A stretch of DNA of 43,518 nt from J005 sp964613235 (GTDB lineage Bacteria > Pseudomonadota > Zetaproteobacteria > Mariprofundales > Mariprofundaceae): the NCBI GenBank assembly GCA_964613235.1, contig CAZTGM010000007.1, positions 1 to 43,518 on the forward strand. Reading direction: 5' to 3'. Shown here piece after piece: positions 1-7,084 of this stretch. The position numbers were made by a program, and so were the translations under genes. Every line of letters begins with the position of its first letter. Position 1 is the first letter of the stretch. The notes beneath the pieces are model-generated. The model was not told the origin of the DNA. It saw only the letters and a program-made list of their open reading frames with translations, and did no database searches.

Positions 1-38
1 TCTTTATCTATTTCGCACTCATCATCGATAACATCAAA

Positions 39-323
39 TTAATGTGAACACGCCCCAATGAGTAACAGCAATTCGCCCAGGTTGAGGTAGAGTTCATTTT
101 TCAGCATCGTCGCGGAAGGTACGAGCAGGGTGGGGAGGAAAACCAGCAGCAACACGATGGCTTCAACCAGTGCCAGTTCCAGATGGCCTTCCGCGTAATT
201 AAGCAGACCCATCAGCATGAGAACGGGTATCACGATTCCCAGAATGGCCTTCAGCTGGGCAACACGCTGGGGAACGGGTACCGCATATTCATTATCAGGC
301 CGGCGTAAACCGATTTGCTTCAT
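39..323 (-). CDS. Small membrane protein, possibly a truncated sensor domain
   Basis: A 94-residue protein with three hydrophobic stretches, at about residues 27-45, 48-70 and 76-92. It has no cytoplasmic output domain. The start is set at the ATG at 321-323 rather than the upstream ATG at 336-338, because a strong Shine-Dalgarno (GGAAGGAG) lies directly before it. The hydrophobic pattern resembles the first helices of the multi-pass sensor modules in front of some diguanylate cyclases, but a TAA stops the frame after three helices and no GGDEF domain follows before the window edge. It could be a genuine small membrane protein or a decayed remnant. A TATAAT-like -10 lies at 347-352 on the minus strand. 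It diverges from the suf operon. Function unknown. Confidence 0.6.
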   Translation of the reverse strand: MKQIGLRRPDNEYAVPVPQRVAQLKAILGIVIPVLMLMGLLNYAEGHLELALVEAIVLLLVFLPTLLVPSATMLKNELYLNLGELLLLIGACSH

Positions 324-379
324 GTTACTCCTTCCCATTGTATTACATTATAGACTCAGGCAGGGGTAAAATAAAGTAT

Positions 380-395
380 TGTGATGCAAATCACA
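380..395. promoter_or_regulatory. CRP-type palindrome in divergent promoter region
   Basis: The sequence TGTGATGCAAATCACA is a perfect palindrome with the exact TGTGA-N6-TCACA layout of CRP/FNR-family operators, specifically the CRP half-site. Its centre (387.5) lies about 43 bases upstream of the start site predicted from the TATATT box at 419-424, near the class II activator position. It also lies 30-50 bases upstream of the -10 of the minus-strand gene. It could therefore control either direction. The identity of the regulator is inferred. Confidence 0.6.
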
Positions 396-396
396 A

Positions 397-422
397 ATAA
401 CCCCTGGCGATAAGGGAGTATA
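397..422 (+). promoter_or_regulatory. Candidate IscR type-2-like operator overlapping suf -10
   Basis: Against the remembered E. coli IscR type 2 consensus (AWARCCCYTS then GTTTGM then GKKKTKWA), the left ten bases match fully and about 18 of 24 constrained positions match overall. It overlaps the candidate -10 box TATATT (419-424), so a bound Rrf2 regulator would block the polymerase. The first gene of the operon encodes an Rrf2 protein, so autoregulation is plausible. The right half is weak, so this is a candidate only. Confidence 0.35.
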
Positions 423-425
423 TTG

Positions 426-445
426 CTCCGGATTGCAAACCGGAG
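426..445. promoter_or_regulatory. Inverted repeat at suf transcription start
   Basis: Arms CTCCGG and CCGGAG are separated by 8 bases and lie just downstream of the -10 box, around the predicted transcription start and upstream of the regulator's start codon. A partial third copy (TGCTCCG) follows at 451-457. It could be a second operator or a 5'-leader hairpin. Only the repeat itself is seen directly. Confidence 0.4.
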
Positions 446-473
446 TAGAATGCTCCGCATTGATGGTGATGAC

Positions 474-941
474 ATGCTGAGATTAACCAAACTGACCGAT
501 TACGGTATTCTGCTGATGACGCACATGGCCAGTCCGTCGGGCGGGCTGATTTCCTCGCAGGAACTGGCCGAGGCGACGCGCGTGCCGGCAACAACGGTGA
601 GCAAATTGCTGCAATCCCTGCTGGCTGCCGGTCTTCTGGAAAGCGTGCGCGGCGCACATGGAGGTTATCGTCTGTCACGTGCGCCGGATGCGATCAGTAT
701 CTGCGACATCATCGATTGCTTTGAAGGGCATATCGCCCTGACCGAGTGTAATCTGGAAGATGCTCATTGCGATCAGTCGGCGGTCTGTTCCACCAGCAAT
801 AACTGGAAAAAGATCAATCGTGCTGTGCGCCAGGCCTTGCAATCTATCTCGCTGGCGGATATGAGCCGGCAGGATTTTATGCCGGTATTTCAGTTGCAAC
901 GAATGCTACCCTTGATGGAGGTGCGCCATGACGCCACTTAA
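474..941 (+). CDS. Rrf2-family SUF operon regulator
   Basis: A 155-residue Rrf2-family transcription factor. It has an N-terminal winged helix-turn-helix (residues about 1-65, opening MLRLTKLTDYG as in the SUF-associated members of the family). Three conserved cysteines, Cys92, Cys99 and Cys105, are expected to hold an Fe-S cluster. The start is placed at the third in-frame ATG because the family begins there; the upstream 17 residues contain the inverted repeat and look non-coding. It is the first gene of the suf operon and overlaps sufB by 14 bases. By analogy with IscR and SufR it should sense Fe-S status and control the operon. Confidence 0.9.
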   Translation: MLRLTKLTDYGILLMTHMASPSGGLISSQELAEATRVPATTVSKLLQSLLAAGLLESVRGAHGGYRLSRAPDAISICDIIDCFEGHIALTECNLEDAHCDQSAVCSTSNNWKKINRAVRQALQSISLADMSRQDFMPVFQLQRMLPLMEVRHDAT

Positions 942-2370
942 ACCGGAGCAGGCTGCAGCCCGGGAATATCAGGCCGGTTTCGTTACCGATATCGAGACGG
1001 ATACGCTGCCGCCGGGGCTGAACGAGGATGTCATCCGCCATATCTCGGCGAAGAAGGATGAGCCCGACTGGCTGCTGCAATGGCGTCTGGAGGCATTTCG
1101 GCACTGGCAGACGATGAGTGAGCCGCGCTGGGCTGCAGTCGATTATCCGCCCATCGATTATCAGTCCATTTCCTATTATTCGGCGCCGAAGTCGAAGGAT
1201 GACGGACCGAAAAGTCTGGATGAGATCGATCCAAAATTGCTGGAAACCTATGAAAAGCTCGGCATTCCATTGCGCGAGCAGGAAATGCTGGCCGGTGTGG
1301 CTGTGGATGCGGTGTTTGATTCGGTATCGGTGGCGACGACATTCAGGGAAAAACTGGCCGAGGTCGGCGTCATTTTTTGCCCGATTTCGGAGGCTGTTCG
1401 CGAGCATCCGGAACTGGTGCGGCAATACCTCGGCAGCGTTGTGCCGCAGGGCGACAATTTCTATGCGGCGCTGAATTCGGCCGTGTTCACCGATGGTTCG
1501 TTTGTGTATATCCCGAAGGGCGTGCGTTGTCCGATGGAGCTGTCCACCTATTTCCGTATCAATGCGAGCAATACAGGTCAGTTCGAACGCACGCTGATTA
1601 TTGCCGATGAAGGTGCCTATGTGTCCTATCTTGAGGGCTGTACGGCGCCGCAACGTGATGAAAACCAGTTGCATGCGGCCGTTGTGGAACTGGTGGCGCT
1701 GGATGATGCACAGATCAAATATTCGACGGTGCAGAACTGGTATCCGGGCGATGAAAACGGTGTTGGCGGCATCTATAATTTCGTCACCAAGCGTGCTGAT
1801 TGCCGTGGCGCGCGTTCGAAGGTGTCGTGGACGCAGGTGGAAACAGGCAGTGCAATTACCTGGAAATATCCGTCCTGCATCTTGCGCGGTGATGATTCGG
1901 TCGGTGAATTCTATTCGGTGGCCCTGACCAAGATGTATCAGCAGGCCGATACCGGCACAAAGATGATTCACATCGGAAAAAACACACGCAGCACGATTGT
2001 CTCCAAGGGCATTGCTGCCGGCCATGGGCAGCAGTCCTATCGCGGGCTGGTACGCATCGGCAAGGATGCGCATGGCGCGCGCAACTATACACAGTGTGAT
2101 TCTTTACTTATCGGGGACAAGTGTGGTGCGCATACCTTTCCCTATATCGAGGTCAAAAACCCGGATGCGGTTATGGAGCATGAAGCGACAACCTCGAAAA
2201 TCGGCGAGGATCAGCTGTTTTACTGTCGTGCGCGCGGCGTGCCTGAGGAGGATGCGGTCAACCTCATCGTCAATGGCTTCTGCAAGGATGTGTTTAACGA
2301 GTTGCCGATGGAGTTCGCCGTGGAGGCCAATCGACTCATGGAAGTTTCGCTCGAAGGTGCGGTGGGATAA
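928..2370 (+). CDS. sufB: Fe-S cluster scaffold subunit SufB
   Basis: SufB, 480 residues, close to the usual length, is the core subunit of the SufBC2D scaffold on which Fe-S clusters are built in the cytosol. The C-terminal beta-helix region is well conserved. Cys399 sits in the GDKCGAHTFPY motif, and the following HEATTSKIGEDQLFYC stretch is diagnostic. The ATG is preceded by GGAGG and lies inside the 3' end of the regulator gene, suggesting coupled translation. A 93-base gap with a palindromic repeat separates it from sufC, unlike the tight joins elsewhere in the operon. Confidence 0.97.
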   Translation: MTPLKPEQAAAREYQAGFVTDIETDTLPPGLNEDVIRHISAKKDEPDWLLQWRLEAFRHWQTMSEPRWAAVDYPPIDYQSISYYSAPKSKDDGPKSLDEIDPKLLETYEKLGIPLREQEMLAGVAVDAVFDSVSVATTFREKLAEVGVIFCPISEAVREHPELVRQYLGSVVPQGDNFYAALNSAVFTDGSFVYIPKGVRCPMELSTYFRINASNTGQFERTLIIADEGAYVSYLEGCTAPQRDENQLHAAVVELVALDDAQIKYSTVQNWYPGDENGVGGIYNFVTKRADCRGARSKVSWTQVETGSAITWKYPSCILRGDDSVGEFYSVALTKMYQQADTGTKMIHIGKNTRSTIVSKGIAAGHGQQSYRGLVRIGKDAHGARNYTQCDSLLIGDKCGAHTFPYIEVKNPDAVMEHEATTSKIGEDQLFYCRARGVPEEDAVNLIVNGFCKDVFNELPMEFAVEANRLMEVSLEGAVG

Positions 2371-2382
2371 AAAAAAGAATTC

Positions 2383-2446
2383 ACCACGAAACACATGAAG
2401 AAATGCTTTAAAGGTTTTCCTTCGTGCTCTTTGTGTCCTTCGTGGT
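2383..2446. repeat. Palindromic intergenic repeat between sufB and sufC
   Basis: The outer arms ACCACGAA (2383-2390) and TTCGTGGT (2439-2446) are perfect complements. The interior has further CACGAAG/CTTCGTG-type and GACACAAAG-type units, so the whole forms an imperfect long hairpin. Similar CACGAAGGACAC-type dispersed elements are common in diverse bacterial genomes. It lies in the only sizeable gap of the suf operon (2371-2463). It lacks a clean terminator shape, so it may act as an mRNA stability or processing element. Confidence 0.65.
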
Positions 2447-2463
2447 AAAAAAAGGTTTTTTAT

Positions 2464-3216
2464 ATGCTAAAGATTGAAAATTTACATGTCAGTGTTGATG
2501 ACAACGCTATACTGAAAGGCATCAACCTGGAGGTCGGGGCAGGTGAGGTTCATGCCATTATGGGGCCGAATGGCTCGGGCAAGAGCACGCTGTCGAATGT
2601 TATCGCCGGTCGTGATGGTTATGAGATCACGCAGGGCTCGATTTGCTACAAGGGTAAAAACCTGCTTGAAATGGCGCCGGAAGAACGGGCCTGGGAGGGT
2701 ATATTCCTTGCTTTCCAGTATCCGGTAGAAATTCCGGGCGTGAACAATACCTACCTGCTCAAGGCGGGCGTCAATGCCAGGCGCAAACATCAGGGTCTGT
2801 CCGAGCTCGATGCCATGGATTTCATGCAGATGGTGAAGGAGAAGGCGGAACTGGTCGAACTCGATCCATCTTTTCTGTCGCGTGGCGTCAATGAAGGCTT
2901 TTCGGGCGGTGAAAAGAAGCGTAACGAAATTTTCCAGATGGCCGTGCTGGAACCGGATCTGGCGCTGCTTGACGAGACCGATTCGGGACTTGATATCGAT
3001 GCCCTGCGTGTGGTTGCCGGCGGCGTGAACAGACTGCGTTCTGCAGAACGCTCCATTGTCATGGTCACGCATTACCAGCGACTGCTCGACTATATTCAGC
3101 CGGATGTTGTGCATGTGCTGGTGGATGGGCGCATTCTCAAAAGTGGTGACAAGGACCTGGCGCTGGAGCTTGAAGCACGCGGTTACGACTGGGTGCGCGA
3201 AGAGGCAGGCGCATGA
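2464..3216 (+). CDS. sufC: Fe-S assembly ATPase SufC
   Basis: SufC, 250 residues, is the ABC-type ATPase of the SufBC2D complex and drives conformational change during cluster assembly. Walker A is GPNGSGKST (34-42), the ABC signature is FSGGEKKR (146-153) and Walker B is LALLDETDSGLD (166-177). The signature and the TDSGLD ending are typical of SufC rather than of transport ATPases. The ribosome-binding site is poor: AAAAGG lies 10 or more bases upstream, just after the palindromic repeat. The stop overlaps the sufD start by ATGA. Confidence 0.97.
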   Translation: MLKIENLHVSVDDNAILKGINLEVGAGEVHAIMGPNGSGKSTLSNVIAGRDGYEITQGSICYKGKNLLEMAPEERAWEGIFLAFQYPVEIPGVNNTYLLKAGVNARRKHQGLSELDAMDFMQMVKEKAELVELDPSFLSRGVNEGFSGGEKKRNEIFQMAVLEPDLALLDETDSGLDIDALRVVAGGVNRLRSAERSIVMVTHYQRLLDYIQPDVVHVLVDGRILKSGDKDLALELEARGYDWVREEAGA

Positions 3217-4505
3217 ATGCCATCGTCGCACAACTGCGTGAACAGGCGCGTAGCGCCTTCCAGCGGCACGGTTTGCCGACGACGCGGCTGGAACACTGGA
3301 AATACACCGATGTCAAACGGGCCATGGCGCCGTTTGTCGATCATTTGCTACAGCCGGAAGAGGCGGGGGTGGTTGAAGTTGCTGACGATGTCCTTGCGGC
3401 ATTGGCCATTGGTGGTCTGGACGTGTACCGCATCGTGCTGGTGGACGGCATCGTGCAACAGCAGGCATCCACATTGCCGGCAGGTGTCAGGTTCGAATCA
3501 TTGGCGGCATTGCTGGCAGCGCAGCCTGAACAGGGCATTGAGCCGTTGCAGTTTGACGAGCAGGCACCGCTATTCAGCGGTTTTGTGGCGCTGAATGCCG
3601 CACTTGCACGCGACGGTGTCGGCATCTTTGTGGATGATGATATCCGTCTGGACAAGCCGCTGTACCTGCTGCATGTGAGTACCGGCAAGGTGGCGCATAT
3701 CTGCCATGGCATGCATATCGGCAGGCATGCCGAGGCCACGATTATCGAGCATTATGTCGGGCTTGATGATGCTGCAGGCCTGACGAACAGCATCAGCCAG
3801 TTGCGCCTGGCTGACGGAGCCACTCTGCACCATGTTCGCCTGCAACAGGAATCGGCCAGACAGACTCATGTCGGCCGCGTTGCGGTGCAACAGGGGCGCG
3901 ACAGCCGTTTCACCTCGCATTCGATTGCACTGGGTGCGGCCATGTCGCGCGTCGACATCATCGCGCAACTGGCCGGGGAAGGCGCGGCATGTCGGCTGGA
4001 CGGGCTGTATCTGATAAACGGCCGTCAGCATGCCGATCATCATACGGTAATTGAGCATCAGGTGCCGAACTGCACCAGTCGCGAGATGTATCGCGGTGTG
4101 ATGGACGGGCGCTCACGGGCTGTGTTCAATGGCCGTGTTGTTGTACACAAGGGAGCGGTGAAAACCGATTCTTCGCAGTCCAATGCCAATCTTCTGCTCT
4201 CTGGCAAGGCCGAAATCGATACCAAGCCGGAGCTGGAAATCTACAACGATGATGTCAAATGCGCGCATGGCGCCACGATCGGACAACTGGACGAGGCACA
4301 GCTGTTTTACCTGAAATCGCGCGGCCTGTCGCAGGATGAGGCGCGTCAGCTGCTGACCTTTGCCTTTGCCGATGAGGTGCTGACCGGCATCGATATCCCG
4401 GCCCTGCGCCGCCATATCGAGCATGCGGCATTCAGCAAGTTGCCGCATGGCGAGGATATTGAGGACATGCTGGCTGATCATGTGGGCGGGGAGTTTATGG
4501 CATGA
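3213..4505 (+). CDS. sufD: Fe-S assembly scaffold subunit SufD
   Basis: SufD, 430 residues, is the SufB paralogue that completes the SufBC2D scaffold and is needed for iron acquisition by the complex. The N-terminal segment has the LEHWKYTDVKR-type motif. The C-terminal half carries the conserved SSQSNANLLLSGKAEIDTKP and HGATIGQLDEAQLFYLKSRG blocks, including the histidine of the KCAHGATIG motif. It overlaps sufC by 4 bases and sufS by 4 bases, so the three are probably translated in a coupled way. Confidence 0.96.
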   Translation: MNAIVAQLREQARSAFQRHGLPTTRLEHWKYTDVKRAMAPFVDHLLQPEEAGVVEVADDVLAALAIGGLDVYRIVLVDGIVQQQASTLPAGVRFESLAALLAAQPEQGIEPLQFDEQAPLFSGFVALNAALARDGVGIFVDDDIRLDKPLYLLHVSTGKVAHICHGMHIGRHAEATIIEHYVGLDDAAGLTNSISQLRLADGATLHHVRLQQESARQTHVGRVAVQQGRDSRFTSHSIALGAAMSRVDIIAQLAGEGAACRLDGLYLINGRQHADHHTVIEHQVPNCTSREMYRGVMDGRSRAVFNGRVVVHKGAVKTDSSQSNANLLLSGKAEIDTKPELEIYNDDVKCAHGATIGQLDEAQLFYLKSRGLSQDEARQLLTFAFADEVLTGIDIPALRRHIEHAAFSKLPHGEDIEDMLADHVGGEFMA

Positions 4506-5722
4506 ATTTTGATCTCGAACAGATTCGAAGTGAATTTCCGGTGCTGCACCAGCAGGTCTATGGTCGCGATCTCGTCTATCTCGATAATGCGGCGACGACG
4601 CAGAAACCGCAGGCCGTTATCGATGCCGTGCGTCATTATTATGAGCATGACAATGCCAATGTGCATCGCGGTGTGCATGCTCTTTCCGAGCGCGCCACGG
4701 CTGCTTATGAGGCAGCGCGCGAAACCTTGCGCGTATTGATCAACGCGAAATCGACGCGCGAGATCGTGTTCGTCCGCGGCGCGACCGAGGCCATCAATCT
4801 CGTTGCCGCCAGCTGGGGTGGCGACAATATTGGTGCGGGTGACGAGGTGCTGGTCACCGAAATGGAACACCATTCCGATATCGTGCCCTGGCAGATGCTG
4901 TGCGATCGGGTCGGTGCCACGCTGAAGGTGCTGCCAATCAATGATCGCGGCGAATTATGTATGGATGAACTGGACGGACTGCTTACCGAGCGTACAAAAC
5001 TCGTTGGTGTGGTTCACCTCTCCAATGCGCTGGGTACGGTCAATCCGGTGGCCGATATTATTGCCAAAGCCCATGCCGCGGGTGCGAAGGTGCTCATCGA
5101 TGGAGCGCAGGCCGTGGCGCATATGCGCGTCGATGTGCAGGCACTTGATTGCGATTTCTATGTTACCAGTGCGCACAAGATGTACGGACCGACCGGTATC
5201 GGTATCCTCTATGCGAAAGAAGCTCTGCTTGATTCGATGCCTCCGTATCAGGGCGGCGGCGACATGATTACGATGGTTACGTTCGAGGAAACGCAGTACA
5301 ACGAATTGCCATTCAAATTCGAGGCAGGCACGCCCAATATCGCCGGTGCCATCGGTTTTGCTGTAGCTGCCGACTGGCTGATGGCAAAGGATGTGGATGT
5401 GCTTGCCGCACACGAGCAGGCATTGCTGGCCTATGCCACGGACAAGGCCCGGGATTTCGGGGGCTTAAGGCAGATCGGCACAGCAGCCAACAAGGCGACG
5501 GTGCTGTCGTTCACGATTGATGGTGTGCATCCGCATGATCTGGGTACGATCCTCGATCGCGAAGGGGTGGCTATCCGTGCCGGACATCATTGCGCCATGC
5601 CGGTGATGCAGCATTTCGGCGTGCCGGCCACTGCGCGTGCATCTTTTGCGGCCTATAACAGCAGGGGCGAGGTCGATGTATTGTTTGCGGCCCTGGCCAA
5701 AGCGCGGGATATGTTCGCATGA
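4502..5722 (+). CDS. sufS: Cysteine desulfurase SufS
   Basis: SufS, 406 residues, is a PLP-dependent group II cysteine desulfurase that removes sulfur from L-cysteine to give alanine and an enzyme persulfide. The PLP lysine is Lys226 (SAHKMYGPTG), the PLP-stacking histidine is His123 in the EHHSD motif, and the persulfide cysteine is Cys364 in RAGHHCAMP. These are the same residue numbers as in E. coli SufS. There is no sufE in the operon; the following sufU is the likely sulfur acceptor. The join to sufD is ATGA and the gap to sufU is 12 bases. Confidence 0.97.
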   Translation: MNFDLEQIRSEFPVLHQQVYGRDLVYLDNAATTQKPQAVIDAVRHYYEHDNANVHRGVHALSERATAAYEAARETLRVLINAKSTREIVFVRGATEAINLVAASWGGDNIGAGDEVLVTEMEHHSDIVPWQMLCDRVGATLKVLPINDRGELCMDELDGLLTERTKLVGVVHLSNALGTVNPVADIIAKAHAAGAKVLIDGAQAVAHMRVDVQALDCDFYVTSAHKMYGPTGIGILYAKEALLDSMPPYQGGGDMITMVTFEETQYNELPFKFEAGTPNIAGAIGFAVAADWLMAKDVDVLAAHEQALLAYATDKARDFGGLRQIGTAANKATVLSFTIDGVHPHDLGTILDREGVAIRAGHHCAMPVMQHFGVPATARASFAAYNSRGEVDVLFAALAKARDMFA

Positions 5723-5734
5723 GCGGGAGTATGC

Positions 5735-6190
5735 ATGTTTGATTTGAGAGACCTGTACCAGCAGGTGATTGTCGATCACAACAAGAGCCCGCGTAATTTC
5801 GGCAAGCTGGAACACTATAATCATGAAGCCGATGGCTATAATCCGCTATGCGGTGACAAGCTGCATATCTACCTTGATGTCGATGCGGACGGGCACATTG
5901 TCGATGTATCGTTTGAGGGTGAGGGATGCGCCATTTCCGTGGCCAGTGCATCATTGATGACTGAGGCGATGAAGGGCAAGAGCGTGCAGGAGATGCAGTC
6001 ATTGTTCAACGCCTTTCAGCATATGGTTACGGCAGCTCCGTCCGAGTTTCCCGACGCGGACAGGTTGGGCAAGCTGGCCGTGCTGGCCGGCGTGCGTGAA
6101 TTCCCCAGTCGTATCAAGTGCGCGACGCTGTGCTGGCATACGCTGAAGGCGGCGACGGAAGACTCCGGCAAGGTGGTGAAAACCGAATGA
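5735..6190 (+). CDS. sufU: Sulfur-transfer protein SufU
   Basis: SufU, 151 residues, is IscU-like in fold. It has the roughly 20-residue insertion between the second and third cysteines that marks the SufU subgroup. The zinc/sulfur ligands are Cys39, Asp41, Cys65 and Cys129. In Firmicutes and related systems SufU accepts the persulfide sulfur from SufS by zinc ligand exchange, rather than acting as a scaffold. Its place directly after sufS fits this. The stop overlaps the sufT start by ATGA. Confidence 0.92.
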   Translation: MFDLRDLYQQVIVDHNKSPRNFGKLEHYNHEADGYNPLCGDKLHIYLDVDADGHIVDVSFEGEGCAISVASASLMTEAMKGKSVQEMQSLFNAFQHMVTAAPSEFPDADRLGKLAVLAGVREFPSRIKCATLCWHTLKAATEDSGKVVKTE

Positions 6191-6756
6191 CAGTACAGGA
6201 AGTGATTACGACAACGCGGGATGTGGATGCGGTGCTGATTCCGCTGGGCACGCCGGTGGTGATTCCGGCAGGCGCCCAGTTGCGCATTACGCAGGAACTG
6301 GGCGGATCGTATACCGTGGCTGTAGGTGGAAATCTGGCGCGCATCGAGGGCAAGGATGCCGATGCGCTGGGCCTGGTGGAAGCCACAGCAGATACAGCAG
6401 GGGATGCTTCTACCACGAAGGATGACAAGCCCGTCACCGGGCCGGTGAATGAGCAGGAACTCTGGCAGGTGCTGAAAACCTGTTACGATCCCGAGATTCC
6501 GGTAAATATTGTCGATCTGGGGCTGGTTTACGATTGCCATGTTGTTGATACCGATGATGGCGGCAATCATGTCGACATCATCATGACCCTGACTGCACCC
6601 GGTTGTGGCATGGGGCCGTTTATCGTTGAGGATGTGCGACAGAAGGTGTTGTCCGTGGCAAATGTCACGGATGTGCATGTCGAACTGGTGTTCGACCCGC
6701 CCTGGGATCGTTCGATGATGAGCGATGAAGCACGTCTGCAACTGGGGATGTTCTGA
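6187..6756 (+). CDS. sufT: Fe-S assembly protein SufT (long form, DUF59/MIP18)
   Basis: A 189-residue SufT-type protein. The N-terminal extension has the TRDVDAVLIP and GGSYTV motifs. The C-terminal MIP18/DUF59 domain (about 90-180) carries DPEIPVNIVDLGLVY and the TAPGCGMGPFI motif with Cys140. MIP18-family proteins help deliver Fe-S clusters to target proteins. The start is the ATG overlapping the sufU stop; an upstream in-frame ATG at 6118 lies deep inside sufU and is unlikely. The linker at 65-88 is acidic and low in complexity. Confidence 0.9.
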   Translation: MTVQEVITTTRDVDAVLIPLGTPVVIPAGAQLRITQELGGSYTVAVGGNLARIEGKDADALGLVEATADTAGDASTTKDDKPVTGPVNEQELWQVLKTCYDPEIPVNIVDLGLVYDCHVVDTDDGGNHVDIIMTLTAPGCGMGPFIVEDVRQKVLSVANVTDVHVELVFDPPWDRSMMSDEARLQLGMF

Positions 6757-7070
6757 TGAGCGAATGGATCGATGTGGCGACTGTCGAGGCCCTTCCTGTC
6801 GGTACGTGCAAGGTTGTTGCCACGGATGTCGGTGATATCGCCGTATTCAATCTGGACGGGCAACTGTATGCCATCGAGGATGTCTGCACGCACGATGGTG
6901 GCGAGCTGGCCAGCGGTTGCGTGGAGGGTGATGAGATCATCTGTCCGCGCCATGGTGCGCGTTTCTGCATTAAAAACGGCAAGGCGCTGACGCCGCCGGC
7001 TTATGAGGATGTGGAATGTTTTCCGGTGCGCATCGAGCAGGGTGTGGTGCAAGTCGATATTGAGGACTGA
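6756..7070 (+). CDS. Rieske-type [2Fe-2S] ferredoxin
   Basis: A 104-residue soluble Rieske ferredoxin with both cluster motifs: Cys44-Thr-His46 and Cys63-Pro-Arg-His66. There is no membrane anchor or signal peptide, so this is the small ferredoxin type found with dioxygenases and in some SUF operons, not a cytochrome bc1 subunit. It overlaps sufT by one base (TGATG) and is the last gene of the operon. A role as electron donor for cluster assembly or repair is inferred from position only. Confidence 0.92.
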   Translation: MSEWIDVATVEALPVGTCKVVATDVGDIAVFNLDGQLYAIEDVCTHDGGELASGCVEGDEIICPRHGARFCIKNGKALTPPAYEDVECFPVRIEQGVVQVDIED

Positions 7071-7084
7071 GCACGGGCTCAGTC
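7065..7084. terminator. Hairpin between convergent suf and GGDEF-EAL genes
   Basis: The perfect 7-base stem GACTGAG/CTCAGTC, with a 6-base loop, covers the stop codons of both convergent genes. No T-run follows in either direction, so it may be a weak bidirectional terminator or a 3'-end protecting hairpin. Confidence 0.35.

Noticed and set aside
3..47. Plus-strand frame ending FIYFALIIDNIKLM that could be the 3' end of an upstream gene
   Set aside because: Only 14 codons are visible and it overlaps the better supported minus-strand gene by 9 bases; nothing more can be said without upstream sequence.
811..815. Degenerate EAL motif (ESL) taken as loss of phosphodiesterase activity
   Set aside because: These are residue numbers in the GGDEF-EAL protein, not bases: the glutamate is kept, the middle residue is variable in active enzymes, and the other metal and catalytic residues are present.
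877..2073. 398-residue open frame antisense to sufB
   Set aside because: sufB is clearly conserved; the antisense frame has a shadow-like His/Arg-rich composition and no ribosome-binding site.
2383..2446. sufB-sufC palindrome as a transcription terminator
   Set aside because: The stem is long and imperfect, and its repeat-unit content suggests an intergenic repeat; stopping transcription here would cut off sufC, sufD and sufS.
2482..3231. 249-residue frame antisense to sufC
   Set aside because: A shadow of a conserved gene with no recognisable domain.
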